Shown: positions 38,268-46,881 of the stretch, one piece after another
Layout: every line of letters starts with the position of its first letter
Position numbering within the stretch: the first letter of the stretch is position 1
Assembly: GCF_003226345.1 (NCBI RefSeq)
Contig: NZ_PDOF01000001.1
Coordinates: 1,922,001-1,986,000 of the forward strand
Length of the DNA stretch: 64,000 nucleotides
Reading direction: 5' to 3'
DNA from: Alteribacter lacisalsi
GTDB taxonomy: Bacteria; Bacillota; Bacilli; Bacillales; Salisediminibacteriaceae
The notes under the pieces: model-generated
Seen by the model: the letters and a program-made list of their open reading frames with translations, nothing else
Databases searched by the model: none
Told to the model about the DNA's origin: nothing
Translations under genes and position numbers: made by a program

Positions 38268-38270
38268 CTT

Positions 38271-38990
38271 ATGACAATCGAAGAAATTAGTTTTCTGTCC
38301 ATGTGGCTGGCACTGTTTGCCGGAATTGTTTCATTTCTTTCACCATGCGTATTCCCTCTCGTTCCGGCATATCTCGCCCAGCTTACCGGCACCAATATAT
38401 CCGACAACCAGCTTCAGGCTGATCGGAGGCTGATCTTTTCAAGAAGTATCGGCTTTATTATCGGTTTTACATCCATTTTCCTGCTTCTCGGAGCCTCTTC
38501 CACAATGGTGGGCAGGCTTTTTGTGACCAACCAGACTCTGCTCGAACAACTAGGTGGTATAGTGCTCGTGTTATTCGGTCTCCAGTTGGCAGGTGTATTT
38601 ACCCTCTCTTTTTTAATGAAGGAAAAACGCTATCACGGCCCTAAAAAAACGGCGAGCTTCTTTCGCTCGATACTGTTCGGCCTGTTTTTTGCCGCTGCCT
38701 GGTCCCCCTGTATCGGACTGGTACTCGGCTCCATTTTGTCGATAGCTTCTACAGAGTCGTTGTGGGGCGGTATGTTTCTGCTGTTTATCTACTCTATGGG
38801 ACTGGCAATTCCCTTTCTGATCGTCAGCCTGATTTATGCAAAGTCGCTCAACAAAATGAGAAACGTAAACCGCTACCTGCCTGTGATTCAGAAAACAAGC
38901 GGAATCATAATGATTGTGTTCGGAATTCTTTTGTTTACCGGCCTGTTTAACCGGATTTCCAGTTATCTCGCCCAGTATATTATTCTTTAG
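38271..38990 (+). CDS. ccdA: Cytochrome c biogenesis protein CcdA
   Basis: The 239-residue six-helix CcdA carries electrons from cytoplasmic thioredoxin across the membrane. These are used for apocytochrome c maturation and, in Bacillus, for spore cortex synthesis. The two redox Cys lie in SPCVFPLVPAY (helix 1) and AAWSPCIG (helix 4). AGGAGG lies 10 bases before the ATG. It is a single-gene unit with its own promoter and terminator. The thiol partner (ResA or StoA type) is not in this window. Confidence 0.95.
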   Translation: MTIEEISFLSMWLALFAGIVSFLSPCVFPLVPAYLAQLTGTNISDNQLQADRRLIFSRSIGFIIGFTSIFLLLGASSTMVGRLFVTNQTLLEQLGGIVLVLFGLQLAGVFTLSFLMKEKRYHGPKKTASFFRSILFGLFFAAAWSPCIGLVLGSILSIASTESLWGGMFLLFIYSMGLAIPFLIVSLIYAKSLNKMRNVNRYLPVIQKTSGIIMIVFGILLFTGLFNRISSYLAQYIIL

Positions 38991-39058
38991 TGCCCCGTAA
39001 TGAATGAAAGTCCCGATAGTTGTGTGTTAAGATAAACACAATACTTAAGGACGAAAAG

Positions 39059-39086
39059 GTCCGCCTGATCAGCGGGCTTTTTTTTA
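39059..39086 (+). terminator. Terminator after ccdA
   Basis: GTCCGC pairs with GCGGGC (one G-U) around a short loop, followed by TTTTTTTT. Confidence 0.85.
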
Positions 39087-39143
39087 CCGCTTCATTGTCG
39101 GAACATTTTAAAATTCCCGAAAAAAGAGAGGAGAACTGTTCAG

Positions 39144-40334
39144 ATGAACCAGCTTTACAGCGCTCTTGAAAACTATTACGACGAGATGGTGGAGATCCGC
39201 CGCTATCTGCACCAGTATCCTGAACTATCCTTTCAGGAAGTTCACACGCCTCATTACATTGCAAACTATCACGAGAAACTGGGACTTGAAGTAAGAAAAA
39301 ATGTAGGGAAAAGAGGGGTTGTCGCCCGCCTTGAAGGAAGCCATCCGGGACCAACGGTTGCCCTGCGTGCGGATTTTGATGCACTTCCGATTCAGGATGC
39401 AAAGGATGTGCCGTACAAATCAACCGTACCCGGTGTGATGCATGCCTGTGGTCACGACGGCCATACGGCTACCCTGCTTGTTCTGGCAAAAGCAATGAGC
39501 GAACAGAAAGATGAGCTGCACGGGACGATTGTATTCATTCACCAGCATGCCGAGGAACAGGCTCCCGGCGGGGCCATTGCCATGATTAATGACGGGTGTC
39601 TGGATGATGTGGATGTCGTTTTCGGTACCCATCTGTGGGCCGTAGCACCGACTGGGAAAATCCAGTACAACGAAGGCCCGCTTATGGCAGCAGCCGACCG
39701 CTTTGAGCTTGATATACAGGGAAAAGGCGGACACGGAGCCGAACCCCACGACACGAAAGACGCTATTGTCATTGGTTCCCAGCTCGTTCAGTCCCTTCAG
39801 CAGATCGTGAGCCGAAGAACAGCGCCCCTTGATTCCGCTGTAGTAAGCATCGGATCATTTGAAGCGAAAAATGCTTTTAATGTGATTGCAGATAAAGCAA
39901 AGCTGATCGGAACCGTGCGGACATTTGATCCGGCAGTCCAGAAGCTCATAAAGGATGAAATCCAGCGTATCGCTGACGGAACGGCCCTCAGCACCGGTTC
40001 CTCAATTTCCCTGACTTACGAAAAAGGCTATCCGGCTGTTGTAAACCACGCAGACGAAGCCCGTTTGGTTGCTTCCACTCTGGCTGAAATTGATGCAGTA
40101 GAAGAAGTGGAACACCGCAGGCCGATTATGGGCGGTGAGGATTTCAGCTATTATCTCCAGCACAGAAAAGGTGCGTTTTTCTTTACAGGCGCCCAGCACC
40201 CTGATGTTAAGGAACCGTTCCCTCATCACCATCCGAACTTTGACTTTGATGAGCGCGCCATGCTTATCGCAGGCAAGTCCCTGGCAGCACTGGCGCTGCA
40301 GTATGTCGGAGCAGATGCCAAGGTGAGTGTGTAA
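39144..40334 (+). CDS. M20 family metallo-amidohydrolase (YhaA-like)
   Basis: This 396-residue peptidase-fold enzyme is of the aminoacylase/hippurate hydrolase group. The metal-binding region MHACGHDGHTATLL is near residue 98, HQHAEEQAPGG near 132 carries the catalytic Glu, and MGGEDFSYYLQ near 330 is the C-terminal metal motif. It should cleave N-acyl or related amide bonds of amino acids, but the substrate is unknown. B. subtilis yhaA lies beside ecsC, as here, although this gene is convergent with ecsC. GGAG is 10 bases before the ATG. Confidence 0.93.
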   Translation: MNQLYSALENYYDEMVEIRRYLHQYPELSFQEVHTPHYIANYHEKLGLEVRKNVGKRGVVARLEGSHPGPTVALRADFDALPIQDAKDVPYKSTVPGVMHACGHDGHTATLLVLAKAMSEQKDELHGTIVFIHQHAEEQAPGGAIAMINDGCLDDVDVVFGTHLWAVAPTGKIQYNEGPLMAAADRFELDIQGKGGHGAEPHDTKDAIVIGSQLVQSLQQIVSRRTAPLDSAVVSIGSFEAKNAFNVIADKAKLIGTVRTFDPAVQKLIKDEIQRIADGTALSTGSSISLTYEKGYPAVVNHADEARLVASTLAEIDAVEEVEHRRPIMGGEDFSYYLQHRKGAFFFTGAQHPDVKEPFPHHHPNFDFDERAMLIAGKSLAALALQYVGADAKVSV

Positions 40335-40368
40335 CGCTGGTTAAGTAAAGATTTGCTGATTGCAAGTA

Positions 40369-40398
40369 AGACACCTGGAGTTTATCCTGGTGTCTTTT
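40369..40398 (+). terminator. Terminator after the M20 gene
   Basis: AGACACC and GGTGTCT form the stem, followed by TTTT. Confidence 0.8.
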
Positions 40399-40433
40399 GT
40401 GTAACCCGGCTGTCATCATACGACTCGGCAACC

Positions 40434-40510
40434 ATAGGAGGCTGAGGCGTTGCCCGCGGAAAGCGTCGGCCTGTAGCGCAGAAAACAACAATCTATCCGA
40501 AAACAGCCTA
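40434..40510 (+). repeat. Dispersed intergenic repeat, copy C (3' half)
   Basis: It contains only the right part: AGGAGGCTGAGGCGTTGCCC, CGCGGAAAGCGTCGGCCTGT, AGCGCAGAAAACAACAATC and the TATCCGAAAACAGCCTA tail shared with copy B. It lies between the convergent M20 and ecsC genes. Confidence 0.8.
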
Positions 40511-40512
40511 AA

Positions 40513-40539
40513 GAAAAAGCCGGTACGCTAGGTACCGGC
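40513..40539 (-). terminator. Terminator after ecsC
   Basis: On the minus strand GCCGGTAC pairs with GTACCGGC, followed by TTTTTCTTT. The stem includes the ecsC stop. Confidence 0.9.
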
Positions 40540-41280
40540 CTGATTGAGTCTGCCTTCCAGAAGCCACCGCTTCCGAAAGGCATTTTTTGCATTTTCCGCA
40601 AGCAGATCAAGGAAATGATAATTTGCCCACGCTCCTACTATGGCACCAAAACCAGGAATTAACTGGAGCGTTTTCGGGAGATCGATAAAGTCACGGTACT
40701 CAAGCTGAAATGCCTTCCAGTCAACCGATGTAATATGCGGATGCATTCCCCTGAGAGCCTCCCGCTCCTTTTCCCAATACACAATCCGATCAAATGCCCG
40801 GATCCTTGCTTCCTCTTTTGAAAAAGCGAGCTGAAAGATGTGAAGAAGAAACAGCCTTTCCCGGGGGTCCTCAGTATCATATCCGTAGATTTTTGCTGCA
40901 TCAAACAGAAACTTCATTTTTATACTTAGCAGAAGAGGAAAGTCAGCCATGCCAAGGAGAATTCCCCCTGCACCGGTGCCGGCTCCCTCAACTGCTGCTG
41001 TGCGTTTATACCTTATTTTTCTCTGTTCAAGCAGCTCTTCCCGTTTTTCCAGGGTTTCGTGGCGAATTAATGCCTGAACCGACAGATAGGCGGAACCGGC
41101 AAGAGTCGCCTGTACCATATGCCTGACGCTCTCTGCGACCGTCTGATGAACTTTTTCAGGTATTTTTGCATTGATCTTCTTCTGCCATTTTCGTGCCGTT
41201 CTGCCGGTTATGGACGGTGACTTATACACCTTTCGTTCAAAGCGGGCCACTTCACGGGCCACTTTTTCCTCATATCCCAT
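40528..41280 (-). CDS. ecsC: EcsC family protein
   Basis: This 250-residue protein is of the EcsC family, whose molecular role is unknown. A glycine-rich amphipathic segment (GAGTGAGGILLGMADFPLLL, residues about 98-117) is typical, and a second hydrophobic stretch lies at LQLIPGFGAIVGAWANY near 215. Third gene of ecsABC, 58 bases after ecsB. GGAGG precedes the ATG. Confidence 0.93.
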   Translation of the reverse strand: MGYEEKVAREVARFERKVYKSPSITGRTARKWQKKINAKIPEKVHQTVAESVRHMVQATLAGSAYLSVQALIRHETLEKREELLEQRKIRYKRTAAVEGAGTGAGGILLGMADFPLLLSIKMKFLFDAAKIYGYDTEDPRERLFLLHIFQLAFSKEEARIRAFDRIVYWEKEREALRGMHPHITSVDWKAFQLEYRDFIDLPKTLQLIPGFGAIVGAWANYHFLDLLAENAKNAFRKRWLLEGRLNQAGT

Positions 41281-41338
41281 TGCAGTACGGGCCTCCCTTA
41301 TAAACGAATTTCGAGCATATTAAATTCTGAAGTTACCC

Positions 41339-42559
41339 TCACTGCGCCGTCCGAACTTCACGTTTTCTGGAGAAGCGGTCATAAAACAGCGCGAGAAATA
41401 TCCCGATTCCAGCAACAATCGCCCCATCAGCCCATCCATGGATACCGCCTGTGAGAAGAGTAAACGCGAACACCTGCACAAGAAGGAGCAGCCAGACCAG
41501 CTTCCGGTGTCCCTCTTCTTTGTGCTTCAGAGCGACCGGGTACAGATCGATGATCTGGTTTGTTTTATAGTGCCCTTTAAGGGTTTTGAGCTGAATCGCT
41601 GTCATGTAAACAAACAGGGCGGCAATAAGCCACAGTCCCCAGCTGAGCGTGACCACATATAGAAACAGCATGCCGAGCAGAGTCAGCCTTACAAATATCC
41701 CGAAGTAGTCGTTTGATCTTACAAACGAGCGGGTGTACATGTATAAATAGGTGTTTTTCTGCTCAAACGGTACCATCTGAAACAGACTGTTCAGGTAGGA
41801 CCGGGGACGGATGGACATTTTCAGACGTGGTACGTCTGTAAAAGAGTTTGCGATCCTGTAGAAGGTCATGACGGTATTGTCCTCAATCCGAGCCAGTCTC
41901 TCCCACTTTACGGAGTGTGTCCGGTTTACTTTATTGAAATAAAATACGTAAAGGACAGTGAGCAGTGCCGCAAGTCCGCCGAGGACCCAGACCGGCTGCA
42001 TCGTAAACATAGCCAGAACAGCGCTGAAATTGAGTACTGTCCGGATGATCGTATGACCTGCCACTTTACTGTTGTCCTGAAAGCGCTGCTCTTCAAACCC
42101 GGATGCAAGGTTCCACAGCTTCAGCGCACTCAGCATAACAAGAATGGTAATAAGCAATGAGCCGGAATCACTGATCCGGTGGAAAAAGAGCGGGGCCATG
42201 ACCAGCAAAGGCAGGGCAATCCAGAACGTCTCCATCATCCAGCTGTACAGAATGGAAGATCGGAAATAGGGCTTCATTCTGCTTTCCAGCGGCGGCAGGT
42301 AAACCAGATCCGCTTCTCTTACAAACGTTCGGACGCGGCCTCTCGTTACCAGCCAGGTAAACAGGGCAATGAAGACCCAGACGACCGGAAAGTCTTCAGG
42401 CAGCCACATAAGAAATTCACCGTAATAATAGCTTCCGAAAATAAACAGCAGGTAGAGTGTAAACAGGAAACCGCTATTCGCAATCAGACGGAGGTATCTG
42501 ACAGCCATCTCCCAGTAATCTGCGCGGCGTTTTTGCCACAGTTCCTGCACGTTACCCAT
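41339..42559 (-). CDS. ecsB: ABC transporter permease EcsB
   Basis: This 406-residue polytopic protein has about 8-10 membrane helices, beginning VQELWQKRRADYWE as in EcsB. With EcsA it forms an exporter whose loss in B. subtilis reduces protein secretion, competence and sporulation. It has been linked to RasP function and lantibiotic-type peptides in related systems. The start overlaps the ecsA stop by 8 bases (ATGGGTAA), so translation is coupled. Confidence 0.93.
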   Translation of the reverse strand: MGNVQELWQKRRADYWEMAVRYLRLIANSGFLFTLYLLFIFGSYYYGEFLMWLPEDFPVVWVFIALFTWLVTRGRVRTFVREADLVYLPPLESRMKPYFRSSILYSWMMETFWIALPLLVMAPLFFHRISDSGSLLITILVMLSALKLWNLASGFEEQRFQDNSKVAGHTIIRTVLNFSAVLAMFTMQPVWVLGGLAALLTVLYVFYFNKVNRTHSVKWERLARIEDNTVMTFYRIANSFTDVPRLKMSIRPRSYLNSLFQMVPFEQKNTYLYMYTRSFVRSNDYFGIFVRLTLLGMLFLYVVTLSWGLWLIAALFVYMTAIQLKTLKGHYKTNQIIDLYPVALKHKEEGHRKLVWLLLLVQVFAFTLLTGGIHGWADGAIVAGIGIFLALFYDRFSRKREVRTAQ

Positions 42560-43298
42560 GGCGTCCTGCCTCTGTTACCGCAACGTAAATGTCATCCAGG
42601 TCCGCGCCAGGCAGATTCATCTCGCTTTGCAGCTCCTCCATCGTTCCCTGAACCACGATCCGTCCCTCATGCAGAAGAATAAAACGGTCGCAGTATTTTT
42701 CAGCTGTGGCAAGAATATGCGTGGACATCAGGATGCCGCACCCTTTTTCTTTCATTTTCGTCATATGATCCAAAAACGATTTGATTCCAAGCGGATCGAG
42801 TCCGACAAACGGTTCATCCGCCACGTAGAGCTTGGGATTTACGAGAAATGCACACATGATCATCACCTTTTGGCGCATTCCCTTTGAAAAGTGGCTCGGA
42901 AACCATTTCACCATTTTCTCCATCCGGAATTCCTTTAACAGACCTTCCGCACGCTGTTTAAATGTATCCTGGTCGATTCCATAAGCCATTGCTGTGAGTT
43001 CAAGGTGCTCCCACAGTGTAAGTTCCTCGTAAAGCAGCGGTGTTTCCGGTATATAGGCAAGGCTGCTTCTGTAAGCTTCCATATCTTCTGCCATTGTCTG
43101 CCCTTTGACGCGCACCTTGCCGTCATGTGGTTCCATCAGACCGAGCACGTGCTTAATTGTCGTACTTTTCCCGGCTCCATTGAGCCCGATCAAACCAACA
43201 ATCTCATGGGGCTTCACCGAAAATGTGACACCGTGAAGCACCGGCTTGCTCCGCTGATAGCCGCCTGTCAAAGCGGATACTTCAAGAACATTATCCAT
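42552..43298 (-). CDS. ecsA: ABC transporter ATP-binding protein EcsA
   Basis: This 248-residue ATPase has Walker A GLNGAGKSTT near residue 37, signature FSKGMRQKVMI near 137 and Walker B LYVADEPFVGLD near 155. Three ATG codons lie in tandem. The third (43298) is preferred because GGAG is 8 bases upstream. It is divergent from hit at some distance, as in B. subtilis, but an MFS gene intervenes here. Confidence 0.95.
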   Translation of the reverse strand: MDNVLEVSALTGGYQRSKPVLHGVTFSVKPHEIVGLIGLNGAGKSTTIKHVLGLMEPHDGKVRVKGQTMAEDMEAYRSSLAYIPETPLLYEELTLWEHLELTAMAYGIDQDTFKQRAEGLLKEFRMEKMVKWFPSHFSKGMRQKVMIMCAFLVNPKLYVADEPFVGLDPLGIKSFLDHMTKMKEKGCGILMSTHILATAEKYCDRFILLHEGRIVVQGTMEELQSEMNLPGADLDDIYVAVTEAGRHG

Positions 43299-43390
43299 CA
43301 TCATATCTCCTTCACTTGTCCTGACTGGCAATCTCTTCTTTTACTATATCGAATCTCAGCTCTGCAGAAAAGAGAAAGCCGGTTTATGTT

Positions 43391-44557
43391 TTACGATTGG
43401 GCCCGAAGAAGAGCCTGCTGTTCTTTTTTCTGGTCCATCATGCCCATCAGCATAAGTACACACATCAGCACGATCCAGCTTATAAAGTATGGTGATAAAA
43501 GATCCCGCACCCAGCCTGAAATAAACGGACTTGTAATCGTTCCGAGGGAAAACACAGCAGACAGAAGGGCAAACCCCCTGCCTCTTGCCTCCTCCCCGAT
43601 CCGGTCGGTCAGCATCGTCATCATTGCCGGAAAGACAATGCCTGTCGCCGCTCCGAACAGAAGCAGCGCTCCCGAAGGCGGGATGCCTCCGGAGAAAAAT
43701 AATATCCACCCGAAGCTGGCGCACATCATCACAATCCCGGTAAAAAGCCGGATAAACGGACTGATCCAGTGCACAAAGAACAGGGCGAGGGAAAGAAGTG
43801 TGCCCACTCCGATCATACTCACCATCATGCCCACATCCCCTTTCGAGAAATCCGTTTCGACTGATAAAAACGGCAGCTCGAACATCAGGGTGCCCTGGGC
43901 GTACATGATCCCGAATGCGGTAATAAAGATTGGCATTGAACGGATGGTAATCAGTGACTGGTAGCTCGGTTCATGCCGGTAAGACCGGATTACCAGATTG
44001 GACTGCACAGTCTGTCTGGCCAGGATAAACGCAGCTGCCATAACTGCTGACACTGCAGCAAACGTCCATGAAGCACCAAACCACTCCCCGATCTTTCCGC
44101 CGGCCAGAGGAGCAACGGCCATTGCCAGAGTCACCATCAGGGTATTAACCGCCATATTTTTGCTTTGCTCCCGGCGGTTCTCGGCGAATGTCGAGAGCAG
44201 CGTCATGCATGCAGGCGTCAAAAAGGCAAGCAGAAAACCGTTAAGCAGTCGGAGAATAAAGAGGTGGGAAACATCACTTACGAAAAAGTGAAGACCAAGA
44301 GATGCTGCCAGAAACCCAATTGGTACGATAATATAATTTCTTGGGCCTGTCCGGTCAATCACCACACCGGCAATCAGATTTCCGGCCAGATTGACAAATG
44401 AGGTCGCCCCAAGCATAATACCGACCATAAAACCGGTTGCTCCGAGCCCTACAGCAAGCGGTGTAAGTACCGGAAACTGCATATGTATGCTTGTAAAGAT
44501 TAGAAACAGCAGTACAAACAGCGCCAGCTTTTGTTTGGTTCGTGATAAAGTACCCAC
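43391..44557 (-). CDS. MFS transporter (inserted between ecsA and hit)
   Basis: This is a 388-residue protein with 12 predicted helices of the major facilitator superfamily. The loop 2-3 motif is present as GVVIDRTGPRNYI, and PACMTLLSTFAEN lies in helix 4-5. Substrate is not predictable. It resembles exporters of the DHA1 type. GTG at 44557 fits the GGGGGG site (6 bases upstream). The ATG at 44563 touches that site directly. It is not part of the usual ecs-hit arrangement. Confidence 0.88.
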   Translation of the reverse strand: MGTLSRTKQKLALFVLLFLIFTSIHMQFPVLTPLAVGLGATGFMVGIMLGATSFVNLAGNLIAGVVIDRTGPRNYIIVPIGFLAASLGLHFFVSDVSHLFILRLLNGFLLAFLTPACMTLLSTFAENRREQSKNMAVNTLMVTLAMAVAPLAGGKIGEWFGASWTFAAVSAVMAAAFILARQTVQSNLVIRSYRHEPSYQSLITIRSMPIFITAFGIMYAQGTLMFELPFLSVETDFSKGDVGMMVSMIGVGTLLSLALFFVHWISPFIRLFTGIVMMCASFGWILFFSGGIPPSGALLLFGAATGIVFPAMMTMLTDRIGEEARGRGFALLSAVFSLGTITSPFISGWVRDLLSPYFISWIVLMCVLMLMGMMDQKKEQQALLRAQS

Positions 44558-44614
44558 GTTCATCCCCCCGTTTTCAATTGTATGAACCGGGGAAAATAGA
44601 TAGACATGCTGTTT

Positions 44615-44642
44615 TTGATTCAGGACCTGCTTATGATAAAAT
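44615..44642 (+). promoter_or_regulatory. Sigma-A type promoter for hit
   Basis: -35 TTGATT (44615-44620), 16-base spacer, -10 TAAAAT (44637-44642). The hit start is 38 bases downstream. Confidence 0.65.
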
Positions 44643-44657
44643 AAGGAACATTCCTTA
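44642..44657. promoter_or_regulatory. Perfect palindrome over the hit transcription start
   Basis: TAAGGAA-CA-TTCCTTA, a 7+2+7 inverted repeat, directly follows the -10 box of the hit promoter. It could be an operator. No matching copy was noticed elsewhere in the window. Confidence 0.4.
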
Positions 44658-44679
44658 CATATTCGAAAGGGTGATTCAG

Positions 44680-45120
44680 TTGACGCACACGAATGACGAC
44701 TGTATTTTCTGTAAAATTGTTAAAGGTGATATTCCCGGTGCGAAGGTGTACGAAGACGAAAATGTGCTTGCTTTTTTTGACATCAGCCAAGTCACAAAAG
44801 GTCACACTCTCGTAATCCCAAAAAACCACGAAGAAAACGTTTTTGAACTGAAGGAGGAAACCGCTAAACAGCTTTTCTCCGCTGTACCGAAAGTGGCAAA
44901 TGCCCTGAAGGAAGCGTTCGAACCAATCGGCCTTAATGTTCTGAACAATAACGGCAAGGAAGCAGGCCAGTCTGTGTTCCATTATCATCTTCACCTGATT
45001 CCGCGCTACGGTAAGGGAGACGGATTTGGTGCCGTGTGGAAGGAACACGGGAGCGAGTACAGCTCCGATCAGTTGTCGGATATGGCAGCTGAAGTAAAAA
45101 AGCAGATTCAACTATCCTGA
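44680..45120 (+). CDS. hit: HIT family nucleotide-binding protein (Hit/HinT)
   Basis: This 146-residue histidine-triad hydrolase acts on purine nucleoside phosphoramidates and related adducts. The zinc-type N-terminus CIFCKIVKGDIP and the active triad HYHLHLIPR (near residue 100) are clear. The start is TTG at 44680: AAAGG lies 9 bases upstream, and the GTG at 44671 touches that site. Length matches B. subtilis Hit (145 residues). Confidence 0.96.
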   Translation: MTHTNDDCIFCKIVKGDIPGAKVYEDENVLAFFDISQVTKGHTLVIPKNHEENVFELKEETAKQLFSAVPKVANALKEAFEPIGLNVLNNNGKEAGQSVFHYHLHLIPRYGKGDGFGAVWKEHGSEYSSDQLSDMAAEVKKQIQLS

Positions 45121-45129
45121 TCCATCCCT

Positions 45130-45170
45130 GCCCCGGTTGCTGCTCCAGCAGTATGCGAACCGGGGCTTTA
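45130..45170 (+). terminator. Terminator after hit
   Basis: GCCCCGGTT and AACCGGGGC form a 9-bp stem, with CTGCT/AGCAG pairing in the loop, followed by TTTATTT. Confidence 0.9.
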
Positions 45171-45263
45171 TTTCAATTCACCATGTTCACCGTTTCTTTG
45201 AGTACAGCAGGGCAGGAGATTTCTTTAGATATGGATCCCTCACAGTCAGTAAACCTCTGATCG

Positions 45264-45345
45264 CGCAAGGCTGACGAGAGTAGCGAAACTCCAGCTTCGG
45301 CACCGCCGCAGGAAACAGGTGGAAGGCGTTCTGCGGCGTTTTGCG
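45264..45345 (+). ncRNA. Predicted three-way-junction RNA in the serC leader
   Basis: A closing helix CGCAA/TTGCG (45264-45268 with 45341-45345) encloses two arms. Arm 1 is GCTG plus GAGT with ACTC plus CAGC (45270-45295). Arm 2 is an 8-bp perfect stem CGCCGCAG/CTGCGGCG (45304-45311 with 45331-45338). It lies 110 bases upstream of the serC start in a 334-base gap. It does not match the T-box, SAM, lysine or glycine riboswitch consensus that I can recall. It could be a regulatory leader, a small RNA or a folded repeat element. Confidence 0.4.
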
Positions 45346-45454
45346 AAAAGGGTATATCTATTTTCTTTAAAAAGAACGTAAATTGAAAGAGGAAATCCGC
45401 TGCCCCTGCAGAAATCTTTGTAAGACAGAAAACTGTGCAGGGGGCGTGAGAATT

Positions 45455-46528
45455 ATGTTCAACTTTAATGCAGGACCGGCAACATTGCCGGCAGAAGTAA
45501 AAGAAAGAGCTAGACAGAAAGGATTCGATCCGTCCCTTTCTGTGATGGAAATGAGTCACCGTTCACCGGAATATGAAGCTATTCATTTTGGTACAAAGGA
45601 CAAAATCCGGCAGGTGCTTAACCTTCCTGAAGACTTTGACATACTGTTTCTTCAGGGCGGTGCAAGTCTCCAGTTTGCCATGCTTCCAATGAATTTTCTC
45701 ACACCTGGAAAAAGAGCCGGCTATGTCATTACCGGTTCATGGTCTGAAAAAGCCTATGAAGAAGCAAGCCGGATTGGTGATACATACATTTACGCAAGCG
45801 GTGCTTCTGAGCAGTACCGCACTATCCCCAGGATCCATTCCTGGGAGCCTGAAGAAAATACAGCCTATCTCCACATTACGAGTAACAATACGATCTATGG
45901 CACACAGTGGTATACGTTACCAGAATCCTGCCATAAAGTTCCTGTATGTGCTGACATGTCTAGTGATCTGTTTAGCCGCCCTGTGGACTGGTCCAAAATT
46001 GATATTGCCTACGCAGGCGCTCAGAAAAACGCCGGACCGGCTGGGGTCACCATTGTCATTATCAAAAAAGACTGGCTGGAAGACGCCGAACAGGATATCC
46101 CAAAAATTTTAAGCTACCAGACTCACCAGAAAAAGGACTCCCTTTACAACACTCCACCGACTTTTTCAATTTACATGACCGGTCTTATGATGGACTGGAT
46201 TCAAGCCCAGGGCGGGGTGGATCAGTTGTATAAACAAAACGCTGAGAAAGCAAGCCGTATATACTCGCTTATGGATCATTCCCAACATTTTTATCAGCCG
46301 CATGCCGATAAATTAAGCAGGTCCATGATGAACGTTACTTTCCGTCTTCCATCGGTTGAACTTGAAAACCTGTTTCTCAAGCATGCAGCTGAAGAAGAAA
46401 TGATCGGTCTGAAAGGCCACCGCTCCATCGGCGGCTGCCGGGTCTCTCTCTACAATGCGGTCCCGCCAAAAGCTGTTGATCATCTTCAGGATTTTATGCT
46501 TCGTTTTATGAAAAAACATTCCTGTTAG
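45455..46528 (+). CDS. serC: Phosphoserine aminotransferase
   Basis: The 357-residue PLP enzyme SerC makes phosphoserine from 3-phosphohydroxypyruvate. The N-terminus FNFNAGPATLP, the phosphate-binding GGASLQFAMLP near residue 77, and the PLP Lys in YAGAQKNAGPAGV near 195 are diagnostic, as is MNVTFRLP near 290. ATG at 45455 has GGGGG 10 bases upstream. The frame is open back to 45383, but the extra residues are unlike the family. serC next to hpr is the B. subtilis order. Confidence 0.97.
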   Translation: MFNFNAGPATLPAEVKERARQKGFDPSLSVMEMSHRSPEYEAIHFGTKDKIRQVLNLPEDFDILFLQGGASLQFAMLPMNFLTPGKRAGYVITGSWSEKAYEEASRIGDTYIYASGASEQYRTIPRIHSWEPEENTAYLHITSNNTIYGTQWYTLPESCHKVPVCADMSSDLFSRPVDWSKIDIAYAGAQKNAGPAGVTIVIIKKDWLEDAEQDIPKILSYQTHQKKDSLYNTPPTFSIYMTGLMMDWIQAQGGVDQLYKQNAEKASRIYSLMDHSQHFYQPHADKLSRSMMNVTFRLPSVELENLFLKHAAEEEMIGLKGHRSIGGCRVSLYNAVPPKAVDHLQDFMLRFMKKHSC

Positions 46529-46533
46529 AATGT

Positions 46534-46575
46534 CTGTCCGGTTCTGCTTAACCTTGTCAGGACCGGGCAGGTTAT
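46534..46575 (+). terminator. Probable terminator after serC
   Basis: CTGTCCGGTTCTG (46534-46546) pairs along 13 bases with CAGGACCGGGCAG (46558-46570), with G-U pairs. The following sequence is AT-rich but lacks a solid T-run. Confidence 0.6.
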
Positions 46576-46765
46576 TATTATAAAAATATTTTATATCCAA
46601 TTTATCCCACACTTTATTCTTCTTTCAACGGGGTTCATCAAAAGACGGCATGACCGGGAACCATGTTCGGCCCCTCCCCTATTATGCTCCACCGCACCGG
46701 TCCTATCGCACATATCCTTCTCCAGAATCTCCCGCCACTAATTTTCAGAAAATACTGATACCCTA
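46571..46765. other. Intergenic stretch without recognisable genes
   Basis: Part of the 353-base serC-hpr gap. I see no reading frame with a ribosome site, no strong hairpin and no repeat here. The end nearest hpr turns AT-rich and carries the candidate promoter. Confidence 0.6.
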
Positions 46766-46795
46766 TTGTTAAATGATTTCTCCTTATGTTATGAT
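46766..46795 (+). promoter_or_regulatory. Candidate sigma-A promoter for hpr
   Basis: -35 TTGTTA (46766-46771), 18-base spacer, -10 TATGAT (46790-46795) with an extended TG upstream (ATGTTATGAT). The leader is about 80 bases and AT-rich. Confidence 0.55.
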
Positions 46796-46881
46796 TAAAA
46801 TATCATTTTCCTGAAAAAATAATGAATTTTTAGAAAATACGTATTTTTTCTTATGGATTCTCTTGAAGATGGAGGGAACTT

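Noticed and set aside
45183-45454. T-box or SAM riboswitch controlling serC
   Set aside because: The region folds well, but I find neither the T-box antiterminator sequence (AGGGTGGNACCGCG) nor the SAM-I core. It is recorded as an unassigned RNA structure instead.
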